34,442 nucleotides of DNA from an uncultured Clostridia bacterium. Its GTDB lineage: Bacteria; Bacillota_I; Bacilli_A; RF39; UBA660. The stretch lies in contig CAMVAF010000014.1 of the NCBI GenBank assembly GCA_947165365.1, positions 1 to 34,442 on the forward strand, given 5' to 3'. Every line of letters starts with the position of its first letter. The first letter of the stretch is position 1. This document shows, piece after piece, positions 16,971-24,941 of the stretch. The notes below the pieces were generated by a model that ran no database searches, was not told where the DNA came from, and saw only the letters and a list, made by a program, of their open reading frames with translations. A program made the translations under genes and the position numbers.

Positions 16971-17904
16971 TGCCAATCATTCCTTCATAGTTTTCTTTTT
17001 CCCCGTTTAAATATTCTTTAATCATCATTTTCTTTTTACCTTCTTTTTTTATTTCTAATAAATCAATGGTTCCATCCATTACTTTGATTGTTAGGTTATT
17101 CTTTGTTTGCGAAACAACCTCACCTATTCTTTTATTAGGATATTTATTATTTATATCATATGATACATCATAAACTTTAAATATTTTATTACCTAAAGTA
17201 AAGTAACTTACAGGATAAGGATTCATTCCTCTAACCTTATTAAAGATATCCCTTCCTTTATTATTAAAATCAATCTTTTCTTCTTCGTGGGTTATGTTAT
17301 GACAATATGTTGCTTCTATATCATTTTGTTTAATTCTTTTATTAGTACCATTTATTATACTAGGTAATGTTTTAATTAATAAGGAACTACCTATTACACT
17401 TAATTTATCATGAATAGTACCTACGGTATCATTATCAGTTATTTTTATTTCTTCTTGTTCTATTATATCCCCTGTATCCATACCTTTATCCATATACATA
17501 ATGGTAATACCTGTTTTATCATAACCATCGATAATTGCATGATGCAAAGGACTTCCGCCCCTTAGTTTTGGAAGGAGGGATGCATGAACATTAATACATC
17601 CATATTTTGGATAATTAAGAATTACTTCTGGTATTATTTGTCCATAGGCACAGGTAATAATGATATCTGGGTCCATTTTTAGAATATCATCGTATTCCCT
17701 TCTAATTTTCTCAGGCTGGAAAACTCTTATATTATTTTCTATAGCTACTTGTTTTATAGGACTAAAAGATTTCTCTTTATTTTTGCCTACTATTTTATCA
17801 GGTTGTGTTACAACTCCTATTACAGTACAATTCTTTATTAATTCTTTTAACACTGGTACACTAAATTCTGGTGTTCCCATAAATATTACTTTTAATTCTT
17901 TCAT
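16963..17904 (-). CDS. fmt: Methionyl-tRNA formyltransferase
   Basis: Start at 17904 (MKELKVIFMGTPEFSVPVL) is supported by AAGG 5 bases upstream; the frame from 17937 adds 11 residues without a site. At 313 residues it matches Fmt. The catalytic region NVHASLLPKLRGGSP and DKGMDTGDI are intact, and the C-terminal OB-like domain contains the usual GMNPYPVSYF. It transfers a formyl group from 10-formyl-THF to initiator Met-tRNA. def and priA, frequent neighbours, are absent; here fmt sits between a DUF1294 gene (2-base gap) and the unknown membrane protein. Confidence 0.97.
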   Translation of the reverse strand: MKELKVIFMGTPEFSVPVLKELIKNCTVIGVVTQPDKIVGKNKEKSFSPIKQVAIENNIRVFQPEKIRREYDDILKMDPDIIITCAYGQIIPEVILNYPKYGCINVHASLLPKLRGGSPLHHAIIDGYDKTGITIMYMDKGMDTGDIIEQEEIKITDNDTVGTIHDKLSVIGSSLLIKTLPSIINGTNKRIKQNDIEATYCHNITHEEEKIDFNNKGRDIFNKVRGMNPYPVSYFTLGNKIFKVYDVSYDINNKYPNKRIGEVVSQTKNNLTIKVMDGTIDLLEIKKEGKKKMMIKEYLNGEKENYEGMIGNE

Positions 17905-17906
17905 AA

Positions 17907-18155
17907 TTACCTTCCCTCTATTATTATATAAATCCATATGATTATAGAAATAACATTAACTATCCAAAAAGTTATTTTTCTTGTTTTATGATGAAATAAT
18001 TTCATACCTACTATCCCCATAAAACATCCCCCAATTATTGATACGACATATAAACTTATTTCACTAATGCGAAATTTTTTCTTTATTGCAAGATATTTAT
18101 CTAAACCATAAAAAAGAAAACTAATAATGTTGATTATAACTAAATACTCTATCAT
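17907..18155 (-). CDS. DUF1294 family small membrane protein
   Basis: The 82-residue protein has the DUF1294 layout: a first membrane segment, the short cytoplasmic FYGLDKYLAIKKKFRISE, a second membrane segment with GGCFMGIVGMKLFHHKT, and a third hydrophobic helix at the C-terminus. Function of the family is unknown. Its ATG overlaps the stop of the preceding small gene (TAATG), so it is co-translated with it. Confidence 0.88.
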   Translation of the reverse strand: MIEYLVIINIISFLFYGLDKYLAIKKKFRISEISLYVVSIIGGCFMGIVGMKLFHHKTRKITFWIVNVISIIIWIYIIIEGR

Positions 18156-18391
18156 TATTTATTAACATAATTATAATAATTATATTCCTCCAATTTCATA
18201 CTTAAATTCTCTAAACTATCATTTTCTTGATATAATAATGTTTGATTAATCGCAAAGATAAGTTCACTTAAGCTTTTATAATTTAAATAATTAAGACCAT
18301 TCTCTTCCAGTATTTTAATATCTTTGTCGGATAGCATTAAATTATTTTCTCTAAGTTTTAAAAAATCATCTTCACTTGCCATTATTTTCAT
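18155..18391 (-). CDS. Small acidic protein of unknown function
   Basis: A 78-residue acidic protein rich in Leu, Asn and Tyr, with no membrane segment. The first half (LMLSDKDIKILEENGLNYLNYKSLSELIFAI) reads as two or three short helices. A GAGGGA ribosome site supports the ATG at 18391. It overlaps the upstream CmpB-like gene by 20 bases and is coupled to DUF1294 by TAATG. I do not recognise the family; overlapping arrangement on both sides and a good ribosome site argue that it is a real gene. Confidence 0.7.
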   Translation of the reverse strand: MKIMASEDDFLKLRENNLMLSDKDIKILEENGLNYLNYKSLSELIFAINQTLLYQENDSLENLSMKLEEYNYYNYVNK

Positions 18392-19193
18392 TTCTATCCC
18401 TCTTTTCTTTAATTAAGAATGATAATAATACCCCAATTGATATTGATAAATAGATAATATTATAATTATCAAAGATATATCCTAAGATAATACCTAATAT
18501 TAAGAATATAATAACAATTATTAATAAAAACATGTAATTTCTTTTCTTATTAAATTTATTAACAATATCATATACTGATATAATTCTTTTTTCGAAATAA
18601 GATATATTTAAATTATTCTTAATTATTTTCTTAATAATATTGGTTGCATCGATGTTTTTGAATTTATTAACATTTTTGTTGATAATGTTTTTTATTTTAT
18701 TCATTGTTTGGTATGATACTATAATATCAACAAAAGTAATGATAAAAATTAATATTGATAATACGTAAATAAGAGTATTATCTAAACTATTAATAAAGTT
18801 ATTAAATATTGGTAATATATATCTTAATAGCAATAATCCTAAAGCACCAAAAGCTAAAGCATTACGAAGACATATTCTTCCATTAATATTAAATTTATCA
18901 TTAGAATAATCCCACCATCTTACTTTAAACATTACTTCCATTAAATAACTTGTAATATACTCTAAAATACTACAAGATATCATACATAATAAAAAACAAA
19001 GAAAAGGACTATTAGACAAATCTTTAAAAAGAAGCATTAATATACCACCAAAGCCATATATTGGACAATATGGTCCTATTAAAAATCCACGGTTAGAGAA
19101 TTTTCCATCATAAATAGAACAGACAATAACCTCAATAATCCATCCTATTATAGCAAAGATCCAAAATAATAAATATATTTTTAATATTTCCAT
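18372..19193 (-). CDS. Putative ABC-transporter type IV / CmpB-like membrane protein (PF06541)
   Basis: The 273-residue integral membrane protein opens with a helix followed by GWIIEVIVCSIYDGKFSNRGFLIGPYCPIYGFG, the hallmark of the PF06541 family, and later WWDYSNDKFNINGRICLRNALAFGALG. Two further hydrophobic helices lie near residues 215-260. Despite the database name, no ATPase partner is present and transport has not been shown for the family as far as I know. It heads the operon ending with polA; its stop is TGA. The ribosome site is AAAGGTG. Confidence 0.85.
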   Translation of the reverse strand: MEILKIYLLFWIFAIIGWIIEVIVCSIYDGKFSNRGFLIGPYCPIYGFGGILMLLFKDLSNSPFLCFLLCMISCSILEYITSYLMEVMFKVRWWDYSNDKFNINGRICLRNALAFGALGLLLLRYILPIFNNFINSLDNTLIYVLSILIFIITFVDIIVSYQTMNKIKNIINKNVNKFKNIDATNIIKKIIKNNLNISYFEKRIISVYDIVNKFNKKRNYMFLLIIVIIFLILGIILGYIFDNYNIIYLSISIGVLLSFLIKEKRDRNENNGK

Positions 19194-19215
19194 AAATCAC
19201 CTTTAGATAATAAAT

Positions 19216-19244
19216 ATTATACTAATTTTTTTATTGTTATTCAA
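19216..19244 (-). promoter_or_regulatory. Sigma-A-type promoter for the CmpB-fmt-polA operon
   Basis: -35 TTGAAT (19239-19244), 17-bp spacer, -10 TATAAT (19216-19221), about 23 bases before the first ATG of the operon. It diverges from the promoter of the plus-strand island. Confidence 0.8.
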
Positions 19245-19354
19245 TAGAAAAATAATAGTTTCTTATTCTAATATTCATGAGTATTCCTATTAGAAAAACT
19301 AAATTAAAAAAATGTCAACATTATAATAAACAAATAATAATAACAAGATTATTC

Positions 19355-19383
19355 TTGCATTTACATTTAATATTTGATAAAAT
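19355..19383 (+). promoter_or_regulatory. Sigma-A-type promoter for the plus-strand three-gene island
   Basis: -35 TTGCAT (19355-19360), 17-bp spacer, -10 TAAAAT (19378-19383), followed by an AGAGGTGA ribosome site (19396-19403) and the ATG at 19411. The rest of the 217-base intergenic stretch is AT-rich without another clear element. Confidence 0.75.
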
Positions 19384-19410
19384 TATAAATATAGTAGAGG
19401 TGATAAAAAT

Positions 19411-20124
19411 ATGGATATTGCAGCAATTGAACAGGCGCTTGCAGAGTGTGAAGATAATATAAATTCTTTAAAAAGTGCTATTGATCAGTTAATGTCTGAA
19501 TTAAAAGTTCAGAATACTCAAATTGAAACTTCATCAAATAGAGTTATTTCTACCCCAACATATAATCCAAATTATGTTTCATTATATTATAGTGGAAGTA
19601 ATTATAATGTAGTAAATACTCCAAATATTTCAGTTTTGGATTTAGCAAAATTTATTCAACAATATAAAATTTATCAACGAGCACATGCAAATTATAATAA
19701 TTTTGGAAATAGATGTCTTGGTGTTGCTAAAGCTTATGGAAGATCTTTGATGATGGGGAAAATTCCTAAAAACATTGATTCATTTTATGGGGGAGCATAT
19801 ACATATTTTGATGGTGGTAAGGGATATAAAAATAAAGATGAGGCTTTACAAGTAATTTATCAAGAAATATCAAATGGAAGACCTTGTGTTGTAAAAGTAA
19901 CAACTCAAGCTGGAACCCGACATTTTGCTACAGTTGTTGGTATAAAAAGTCATGTTGGTAGTGCTAGCGAATTAAAAGAAGAAGATTTATTGATTATTGA
20001 TGCATGGGATGGTAAGTTAGAAGCAATGGATAATAGTGTAACCGCTGATCGTCATCTTTTCAATGATAGAAATGGTTATCGTGTTGATAAATTACTACCA
20101 TCAAAGTTATCTGCTAAGAAATAA
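19411..20124 (+). CDS. Papain/C39-like cysteine peptidase-fold protein, putative type VII-type cargo
   Basis: The 237-residue protein has no signal peptide. Residues 1-42 form a predicted coiled-coil or helical hairpin (IEQALAECEDNINSLKSAI), as in LXG/WXG-type secreted proteins; 45-75 is a Tyr/Asn-rich linker; 85-237 holds a likely cysteine-peptidase domain with Cys102 in NRCLGVAKAYG, His171 in GTRHFATVVG and Asp197 in IIDAWDG, the order Cys-His-Asp seen in C39/papain-like enzymes. The segment EISNGRPCVVKV before the His is also typical of C39-like folds. It leads a three-gene set with the WXG100-like gene 9 bases downstream. Whether it acts outside the cell, in neighbours, or has lost activity cannot be decided from sequence. 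Confidence 0.7.
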   Translation: MDIAAIEQALAECEDNINSLKSAIDQLMSELKVQNTQIETSSNRVISTPTYNPNYVSLYYSGSNYNVVNTPNISVLDLAKFIQQYKIYQRAHANYNNFGNRCLGVAKAYGRSLMMGKIPKNIDSFYGGAYTYFDGGKGYKNKDEALQVIYQEISNGRPCVVKVTTQAGTRHFATVVGIKSHVGSASELKEEDLLIIDAWDGKLEAMDNSVTADRHLFNDRNGYRVDKLLPSKLSAKK

Positions 20125-20133
20125 GGAGTAAAT

Positions 20134-20505
20134 ATGGGATATACAAAGAAAAAGTTAGAAGGAATTTATTTAAAATGGTATGATACAATATCATCATATG
20201 CAGGTGTTAATCCAGTAATTAATAATTATTCATCACCAATATCCAGTAAAGTCAGTTCTTTGGATTGGCAAGGAGAAGGAAAAGACTCAGTTACTGGTTT
20301 AGTAAAAAGTATTGATTCATCATGTCAAGAATTATATACAGCCATATCTAATACAATTGAAAAAGTAAATTTATGTACTGGACCAATATATTCTAATCTT
20401 TGTGCGTTAAAAGATGCCTATGACGAATATAATGGTTTAGTAGATGCATATAATGTCGCAGTTGCAGAACTTAATAAAAAAAATCAGGGTAATAATCAAA
20501 ATTAA
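20134..20505 (+). CDS. WXG100-like small helical protein
   Basis: A 123-residue helical protein without a signal peptide. It carries W-Q-G at residues 45-47 (SSLDWQGEGKDSV) in the middle of the first two-thirds, the position and context of the WXG turn in ESAT-6/WXG100 proteins, flanked by helices at about 5-30 and 50-80, with a further helix at 85-115. WXG100 proteins are exported as dimers by type VII systems or act as chaperone partners of larger cargo. AAGGAG precedes the start, and its stop overlaps the ATG of the next frame (TAATG). No EssC-type ATPase is in the window, so the export route is inferred. Confidence 0.65.
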   Translation: MGYTKKKLEGIYLKWYDTISSYAGVNPVINNYSSPISSKVSSLDWQGEGKDSVTGLVKSIDSSCQELYTAISNTIEKVNLCTGPIYSNLCALKDAYDEYNGLVDAYNVAVAELNKKNQGNNQN

Positions 20506-20519
20506 TGCGAGGTATAATG

Positions 20520-21524
20520 ATGGAAAAAATTATAATGAGTGAGGGTGTTGCTAGCCAATTTAAAGGTTATTTACAAGCAACTTATGAATATCTAAATCAA
20601 TGTAATACCGCAATTGATGATTGCAAATTACTATCTGCCTTAGGAGTTGAGAATAATATTGCCGAGATAAAAATTGCAATATATAATCAAAAAAATGATA
20701 TTAGTAAAATTTCAAATTCTGTTACAGTGTATGAAGATAATATTATTGCTCTTGATAATCAACATGCCAGTGATTTGGAAGGTCTTTCTGATGAAGAAAG
20801 TAATGCTGATATAAAAGATAGTCAAGATTCAGTTAATAGTGCTGATGATAGTTCAGCGGTAGATGAATTACCAAAAGATGATACAGCTATAGAAACTATA
20901 GATGAAAAAATTGAAGTAAATACCATAGATGAAACAGATCATAAAAACGATAATACAATAAAAGATGATGGTAGCACTCTTTCGACAATAGATCAAACCG
21001 TAAATCCAAAAGATGATACAATTGCTGCAAATAGTACACCAATTATCGTTCAAGATGATGATAGTCAGTCTGATAACAGTAATGATGACTCTTATAAAAC
21101 AAGCACTAATACTAGTAGTAGTAATACTAATAGCGAAAATACACAATATTATGGCAATACAACTTCATCAAGTAACACAAATAATGAAAATACTGTTAAT
21201 GCTACAGAGCAAAAATACTTTGAATTTAGTACTGATGTTAATGATATGATTGATGCAGGAGATGCTTTTGCTAATTCTAAATACAGTTTAACTTACTATA
21301 CCAATTTCCTATTATACAAATATGATATAACTGATGAAGAAATTGCAGAAAAAATATATTTAGCGATGCTTGAATACGGAAAAACATATTCCCAAAATCA
21401 TAATGGTGAAAACCCACTATTAAGACAAAATGAAGAATTAATTATTTCTAGTATCTATAATATTATTAAGGAACAAGATAATTTTAACATTAACGATTAC
21501 CCTATTTTTAAAAATTTAGCATAA
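20520..21524 (+). CDS. Helical N-terminal protein with acidic Asn/Ser-rich linker and C-terminal domain, unknown
   Basis: Start chosen at 20520 (MEKIIMSEGVASQF): GAGG lies 7 bases upstream; the longer frame from 20505 begins within the previous stop. The 334-residue protein has three parts: residues 1-85, two long helices resembling a WXG100/ESAT-6 hairpin but without WXG; 88-215, a very acidic and then Ser/Asn/Thr-rich low-complexity linker; and about 222-334, a compact, mostly helical domain (FEFSTDVNDMIDAGDAF ... EEIAEKIYLAMLEYGK). No membrane segment or signal peptide. It is the last gene of the island, before a hairpin terminator. It could be a partner, scaffold or immunity-like factor for the peptidase-like protein; nothing in the sequence settles this. 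Confidence 0.65.
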   Translation: MEKIIMSEGVASQFKGYLQATYEYLNQCNTAIDDCKLLSALGVENNIAEIKIAIYNQKNDISKISNSVTVYEDNIIALDNQHASDLEGLSDEESNADIKDSQDSVNSADDSSAVDELPKDDTAIETIDEKIEVNTIDETDHKNDNTIKDDGSTLSTIDQTVNPKDDTIAANSTPIIVQDDDSQSDNSNDDSYKTSTNTSSSNTNSENTQYYGNTTSSSNTNNENTVNATEQKYFEFSTDVNDMIDAGDAFANSKYSLTYYTNFLLYKYDITDEEIAEKIYLAMLEYGKTYSQNHNGENPLLRQNEELIISSIYNIIKEQDNFNINDYPIFKNLA

Positions 21525-21530
21525 AAATAT

Positions 21531-21553
21531 AACGGGATAGATGATATCCCGTT
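21531..21553. terminator. Hairpin terminator between the plus-strand island and dacA-like gene
   Basis: A perfect 9-bp GC-containing stem (21531-21539 with 21545-21553) and five-base loop lie 7 bases after the island's last stop. The minus-strand side has the better T-run (ATATTTTTAT), so it may serve both converging transcripts. Confidence 0.8.
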
Positions 21554-21592
21554 TTAATATACAAAATTATCTTTATCTATCATAGATTATCT

Positions 21593-22735
21593 TTAATTAA
21601 TTAAATTACCAGTAAAAACATTTTTAATTACATTTAACCATAATTTAAAGAAATTTTCTTTTTTTATTTCTTCATTGCTTACCAAATTTACTTGTTTAAT
21701 AGTATTAGTACCATCTTTAACTAATAATTTTCCTATTACATCTCCTTTTTTTAGTGGTAACTTAAGATTATCTATTTTTATCTCACTAGTATATTCTTTT
21801 TTAGGATTATTTCTTTTTTGTAATACCAAAATATCTTTATCTAGCGTAACTGTTACTTTATTAGGATTTGCTTTATCAATATTTATCTCTTTTAGTATTT
21901 CACCTTTTTCCTTAATCTTAATCATTTCATATTGATTAAATCCATAATCCAATAATTCTTCTGTTTCTTTATTTCTTACTTTGCCTTCTTTTTCTCCTAA
22001 AACAATTGATAATAATCTCATGTTATCTCTTTTTGCAGTTACGGCCATACAATATCCTGCATTATCTGTCATTCCTGTTTTAAGACCATCGGCTCCTTTA
22101 TATGTCTTTATTAATTTATTGGTATTCACGAGCCAGAATTTATTATCAGTATTTTTTCTTAAATAATCTTCATAAACTGTTGTATATTTAAATACATCAG
22201 AGTGTGTCATTAGTTCTGTTGCAATTAATGATAAGTCATATGCTGTTGAAAAGTGTCCTTCTTCATCAAGACCAGTAACATTTACAAAATTAGTATTTTT
22301 AAGACCTAGTGTTTTAGCTTTTTCATTCATCATTTTAACAAATGTTTCTTCATCTCCTGCTACATATTCCGCTAGTGCTACTATAGCGTCATTTCCACTT
22401 GCCATAATTACTCCTTTTAAGAGCTCATCAACACTCATTTTCTCTCCTGTTTCAAGCCATATTTGGCTGCCTCCCATACCAGAAGCATTACTTGATGCAA
22501 TTACTTTATCAGTATATTTTATTTCTCCATTATCTAATTTTTCAAAAATAATAATTAATCCCATCATTTTTGTAAGAGATGCCATCGCTACTTTCTCATT
22601 AGCATTCTTCTCATAAATGATTGTCTTAGTTTCTGGTTCTATTAATATTGATGATTTAGCATTAGGAGTAAGTTCCAAAGCATAAACTTTTATTGTTGAA
22701 AACAATATGATTAATAACAATAATACCTTTTTCAT
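21593..22735 (-). CDS. D-alanyl-D-alanine carboxypeptidase (low-molecular-weight PBP, DacA/DacF type)
   Basis: The 380-residue protein has a signal peptide (1-19) and the penicilloyl-serine transferase motifs SLTK (Ser53-Lys56), SGN (112-114) and KTG (218-220), then the beta-rich C-terminal domain and a final amphipathic stretch (NFFKLWLNVIKNVFTGN) that suits membrane attachment. It trims the terminal D-Ala from peptidoglycan pentapeptides. Strong GGAGG ribosome site. The position after the HAD gene's terminator suggests separate transcription, although I could not identify a convincing promoter in the 48-base gap. Confidence 0.95.
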   Translation of the reverse strand: MKKVLLLLIILFSTIKVYALELTPNAKSSILIEPETKTIIYEKNANEKVAMASLTKMMGLIIIFEKLDNGEIKYTDKVIASSNASGMGGSQIWLETGEKMSVDELLKGVIMASGNDAIVALAEYVAGDEETFVKMMNEKAKTLGLKNTNFVNVTGLDEEGHFSTAYDLSLIATELMTHSDVFKYTTVYEDYLRKNTDNKFWLVNTNKLIKTYKGADGLKTGMTDNAGYCMAVTAKRDNMRLLSIVLGEKEGKVRNKETEELLDYGFNQYEMIKIKEKGEILKEINIDKANPNKVTVTLDKDILVLQKRNNPKKEYTSEIKIDNLKLPLKKGDVIGKLLVKDGTNTIKQVNLVSNEEIKKENFFKLWLNVIKNVFTGNLIN

Positions 22736-22760
22736 AAATCCTCCATTTAAATTTATGAAA

Positions 22761-22785
22761 AAGAAAAAGAACTATTACTAGTTCT
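22761..22785 (-). terminator. Rho-independent terminator after the HAD gene
   Basis: A 7-bp stem (22779-22785 with 22768-22774) with four-base loop and T-rich tail on the minus strand. The TAG stop of the HAD gene (22784-22786) overlaps the stem. Confidence 0.75.
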
Positions 22786-23356
22786 ATATAATTTCTACTT
22801 CTTTTAAAGAATGTATCAAATTAACATTTTTAAGATTAATATTATCATATCGATGTTCTCTATCAATCAAATACACTTTATAGGGGTTTCTTTTTAATAT
22901 GCTTTCTAATTCATTAATTTTATCATCAATGAATATTCCATGATAATCAATATCTAAATTCCCCTTATCTTCAGTTGTAATAATAACCTTATCAAATAAT
23001 TTTCTAATACCAGAATGATCTATTTTATCATTTTGAAAATCAGTATCTCCTCTTGTTAATAAAATTAAAGTATTATTACTCTTTTTTATATTTCTTAAAA
23101 ATAATAAGGCATCATAATATAAATAAACCATTGATTTATCAATTAATCTATCTATTTCAACAAATAAATTACTATTGAAAGAATATGTATCCTTCATTAA
23201 ATTTAAAATAACAAAAGGATTAAAATCCTCTATTTCATGTGATTTTTTGATAAAATCTTCTTTAGAAATATTATATTCTAATAAAAGATCATAAAAATCT
23301 TCTAAAAAACTTTTGGTATCGAACAATGTTCTATCAAAATCTACATAATAAATCAT
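22784..23356 (-). CDS. HAD-superfamily hydrolase
   Basis: The 190-residue protein shows motif I DFDRTLFD (Asp6, Asp8), motif II LLTRGD, a Lys region DKVIITTEDKGN and an acidic motif IV GIFIDDK, so the four catalytic elements of a phosphatase-type HAD fold are present. A helical cap lies between motifs I and II (about 15-85). Substrate unknown. It is the last gene of the five-gene operon starting at 26097; its start overlaps the stop of the beta-helix gene by one base. Confidence 0.85.
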   Translation of the reverse strand: MIYYVDFDRTLFDTKSFLEDFYDLLLEYNISKEDFIKKSHEIEDFNPFVILNLMKDTYSFNSNLFVEIDRLIDKSMVYLYYDALLFLRNIKKSNNTLILLTRGDTDFQNDKIDHSGIRKLFDKVIITTEDKGNLDIDYHGIFIDDKINELESILKRNPYKVYLIDREHRYDNINLKNVNLIHSLKEVEII

Positions 23357-23964
23357 TATAACCTCTCTATAATATTTTTATTTCGATAAAATGTTAATGG
23401 ATAAACTATGGTATTGGCCTCAATAACTGATCCTGGTGCTATAACACTATTACAACCAATTTCGGTGTTATCACCAATAAAAGCACCTATTTTAAGTAAA
23501 TCAGTTTGTTCTCCTTGAACTTTGATATTCTGTTTATCAAACCTTAAATTACTAATAATAGCTCCTGCTCCTAGATGTACACCATTTCCTAAAATACTAT
23601 CTCCAACATAGTTAAAATGTGGAATTTTATTATTTCCAATTAATATACTATTTTTTATTTCTGATGAATTGGCAATATAAGAATTTTTCCCAATTATCAC
23701 GTTACCTCTTATATATGCATTATGAAGAATTTTAGTGTTTTCCATAATAACACATGGTCCCGTGATTTCTACACTTTTTCCTATTTCACATGATTTATGA
23801 ACATAAATATTTTCATTTATTATGTCATATTCTTCTTTATTAAGATTACTAATGATGTTATTAATAATATTATTTATATCTTTTAAAATAAGAACGGGAT
23901 ATTCATAATTAGTAATTATATCTAAATCATTTAGTTCATTATATAAATTCTTTGTTTTTTCCAT
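23356..23964 (-). CDS. Left-handed beta-helix (hexapeptide-repeat) nucleotidyl/acetyltransferase-like protein
   Basis: After a helical N-terminus (about 1-50) the 202-residue protein is made of hexapeptide repeats (IYVHKSCEIGKSVEITG, VIIGKNSYIANSSEI, GVHLGAGAII, IGDNTEIGCNSVIAPGSVI), the left-handed beta-helix seen in the C-terminal half of GlmU-type sugar-phosphate enzymes and in acetyltransferases. No pyrophosphorylase domain is present, so it is not GlmU itself. The GNGVHLGAGAIISNLRFD region resembles UDP-GlcNAc pyrophosphorylase-like acetyltransferases. It follows yvcK, whose product binds UDP-GlcNAc, which suggests a role in amino-sugar nucleotide metabolism; this is inference. Confidence 0.78.
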   Translation of the reverse strand: MEKTKNLYNELNDLDIITNYEYPVLILKDINNIINNIISNLNKEEYDIINENIYVHKSCEIGKSVEITGPCVIMENTKILHNAYIRGNVIIGKNSYIANSSEIKNSILIGNNKIPHFNYVGDSILGNGVHLGAGAIISNLRFDKQNIKVQGEQTDLLKIGAFIGDNTEIGCNSVIAPGSVIEANTIVYPLTFYRNKNIIERL

Positions 23965-23972
23965 AAATACTC

Positions 23973-24941
23973 CTATACTATATCATCAGTAAATGTTTTA
24001 TCAAAAGTTAATGAAAATATTAAATATCCAAGTTTAAAATAGTCATGACGATATACACCGTTTTCTTTAATAACTAAATTATCTAATATTACATGGGAAC
24101 ATATTTTTTTGGTATTATCAATATCTAGAATAACAGGATCTTTTTGTTCTTCAGTAGCGTATTTATCAGCAAGTTCACCAATAATAGGACGATTATTTGC
24201 AATAACATATTCTACTTTTCGCTTTCCTAAATATTCATTAATTATTTTTATATGATCAGATACTTTATAATCATCAGTTTCACCAGGTTGAGTAAATAAA
24301 TTACAAGAATATATTAGTTTGGCATGTGATTCATCTATCGCTCTTGTTACCTCACTACTTAAAAGCGTTGGTACTAAACTTGTAAATAAACTTCCCATAC
24401 TAAAAATAACTAAATCAGCATCATATATTTCATTAATTAATTCTTTAGAAATTGTAGGTTTTTTGTCATAATAAACTTTTTTTATTTTTTTAGGGCATTC
24501 TGTTATATAATGTTCACCACGTACTATTTCGCCATCTTCCATTTCACCAATTAAAGTTATTACATCTTCTGTAAAAGGCATTACTTTACCATTTAAATTA
24601 AGAATTTTGGATAACATTTTAATTCCTCGACTCATACTTCCTGTAATTTCTGCACTTGCTGTTAATAAAATATTTCCAACTGTATGTTTATTTAAACTAC
24701 CATCAGATGTAAAACGATAATTTAATAATTTTTCAAAATCTCCTTCTCCTTTGGATAAAGATATTAATACTTTTCGAATATCACCAACAGCTAAGATATT
24801 AAATTCATCTCTTAAAATTCCAGTACTACCACCATCATCACAAACAGATACTACAGCAGTAATATCTAAAGGGTATTCTTTAAGACCTTTAAGTAAATAA
24901 CTCATTCCGGTTCCACCACCGAAAACTACTGCTTTTTTCAT
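23973..24941 (-). CDS. yvcK: YvcK/CofD-like protein (UDP-GlcNAc-binding gluconeogenesis factor)
   Basis: The 322-residue length and the opening KAVVFGGGTGMSYLLKGL, the CDDGGSTGILRDEF motif, GDIRK and the RFTSDGSLNKHTVGN region match YvcK/MgfK. In Bacillus this protein binds UDP-GlcNAc, is needed for growth on gluconeogenic carbon and affects cell shape through PBP1. The usual partners rapZ (yvcJ) and whiA (yvcL) do not flank it; it lies directly after a PlsC-like gene with no gap and 8 bases before the beta-helix gene. Confidence 0.94.
   Translation of the reverse strand: MKKAVVFGGGTGMSYLLKGLKEYPLDITAVVSVCDDGGSTGILRDEFNILAVGDIRKVLISLSKGEGDFEKLLNYRFTSDGSLNKHTVGNILLTASAEITGSMSRGIKMLSKILNLNGKVMPFTEDVITLIGEMEDGEIVRGEHYITECPKKIKKVYYDKKPTISKELINEIYDADLVIFSMGSLFTSLVPTLLSSEVTRAIDESHAKLIYSCNLFTQPGETDDYKVSDHIKIINEYLGKRKVEYVIANNRPIIGELADKYATEEQKDPVILDIDNTKKICSHVILDNLVIKENGVYRHDYFKLGYLIFSLTFDKTFTDDIV

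Noticed and set aside
19277..19462. 61-residue plus-strand open frame before the island
   Set aside because: No ribosome site, basic composition typical of AT-rich random frames, and it overlaps the promoter and start of the well-supported gene at 19411.
20868..21249. Open frames on both strands inside the third island gene
   Set aside because: They arise from the low-complexity linker; Ile-rich composition and no ribosome site mark them as shadows.
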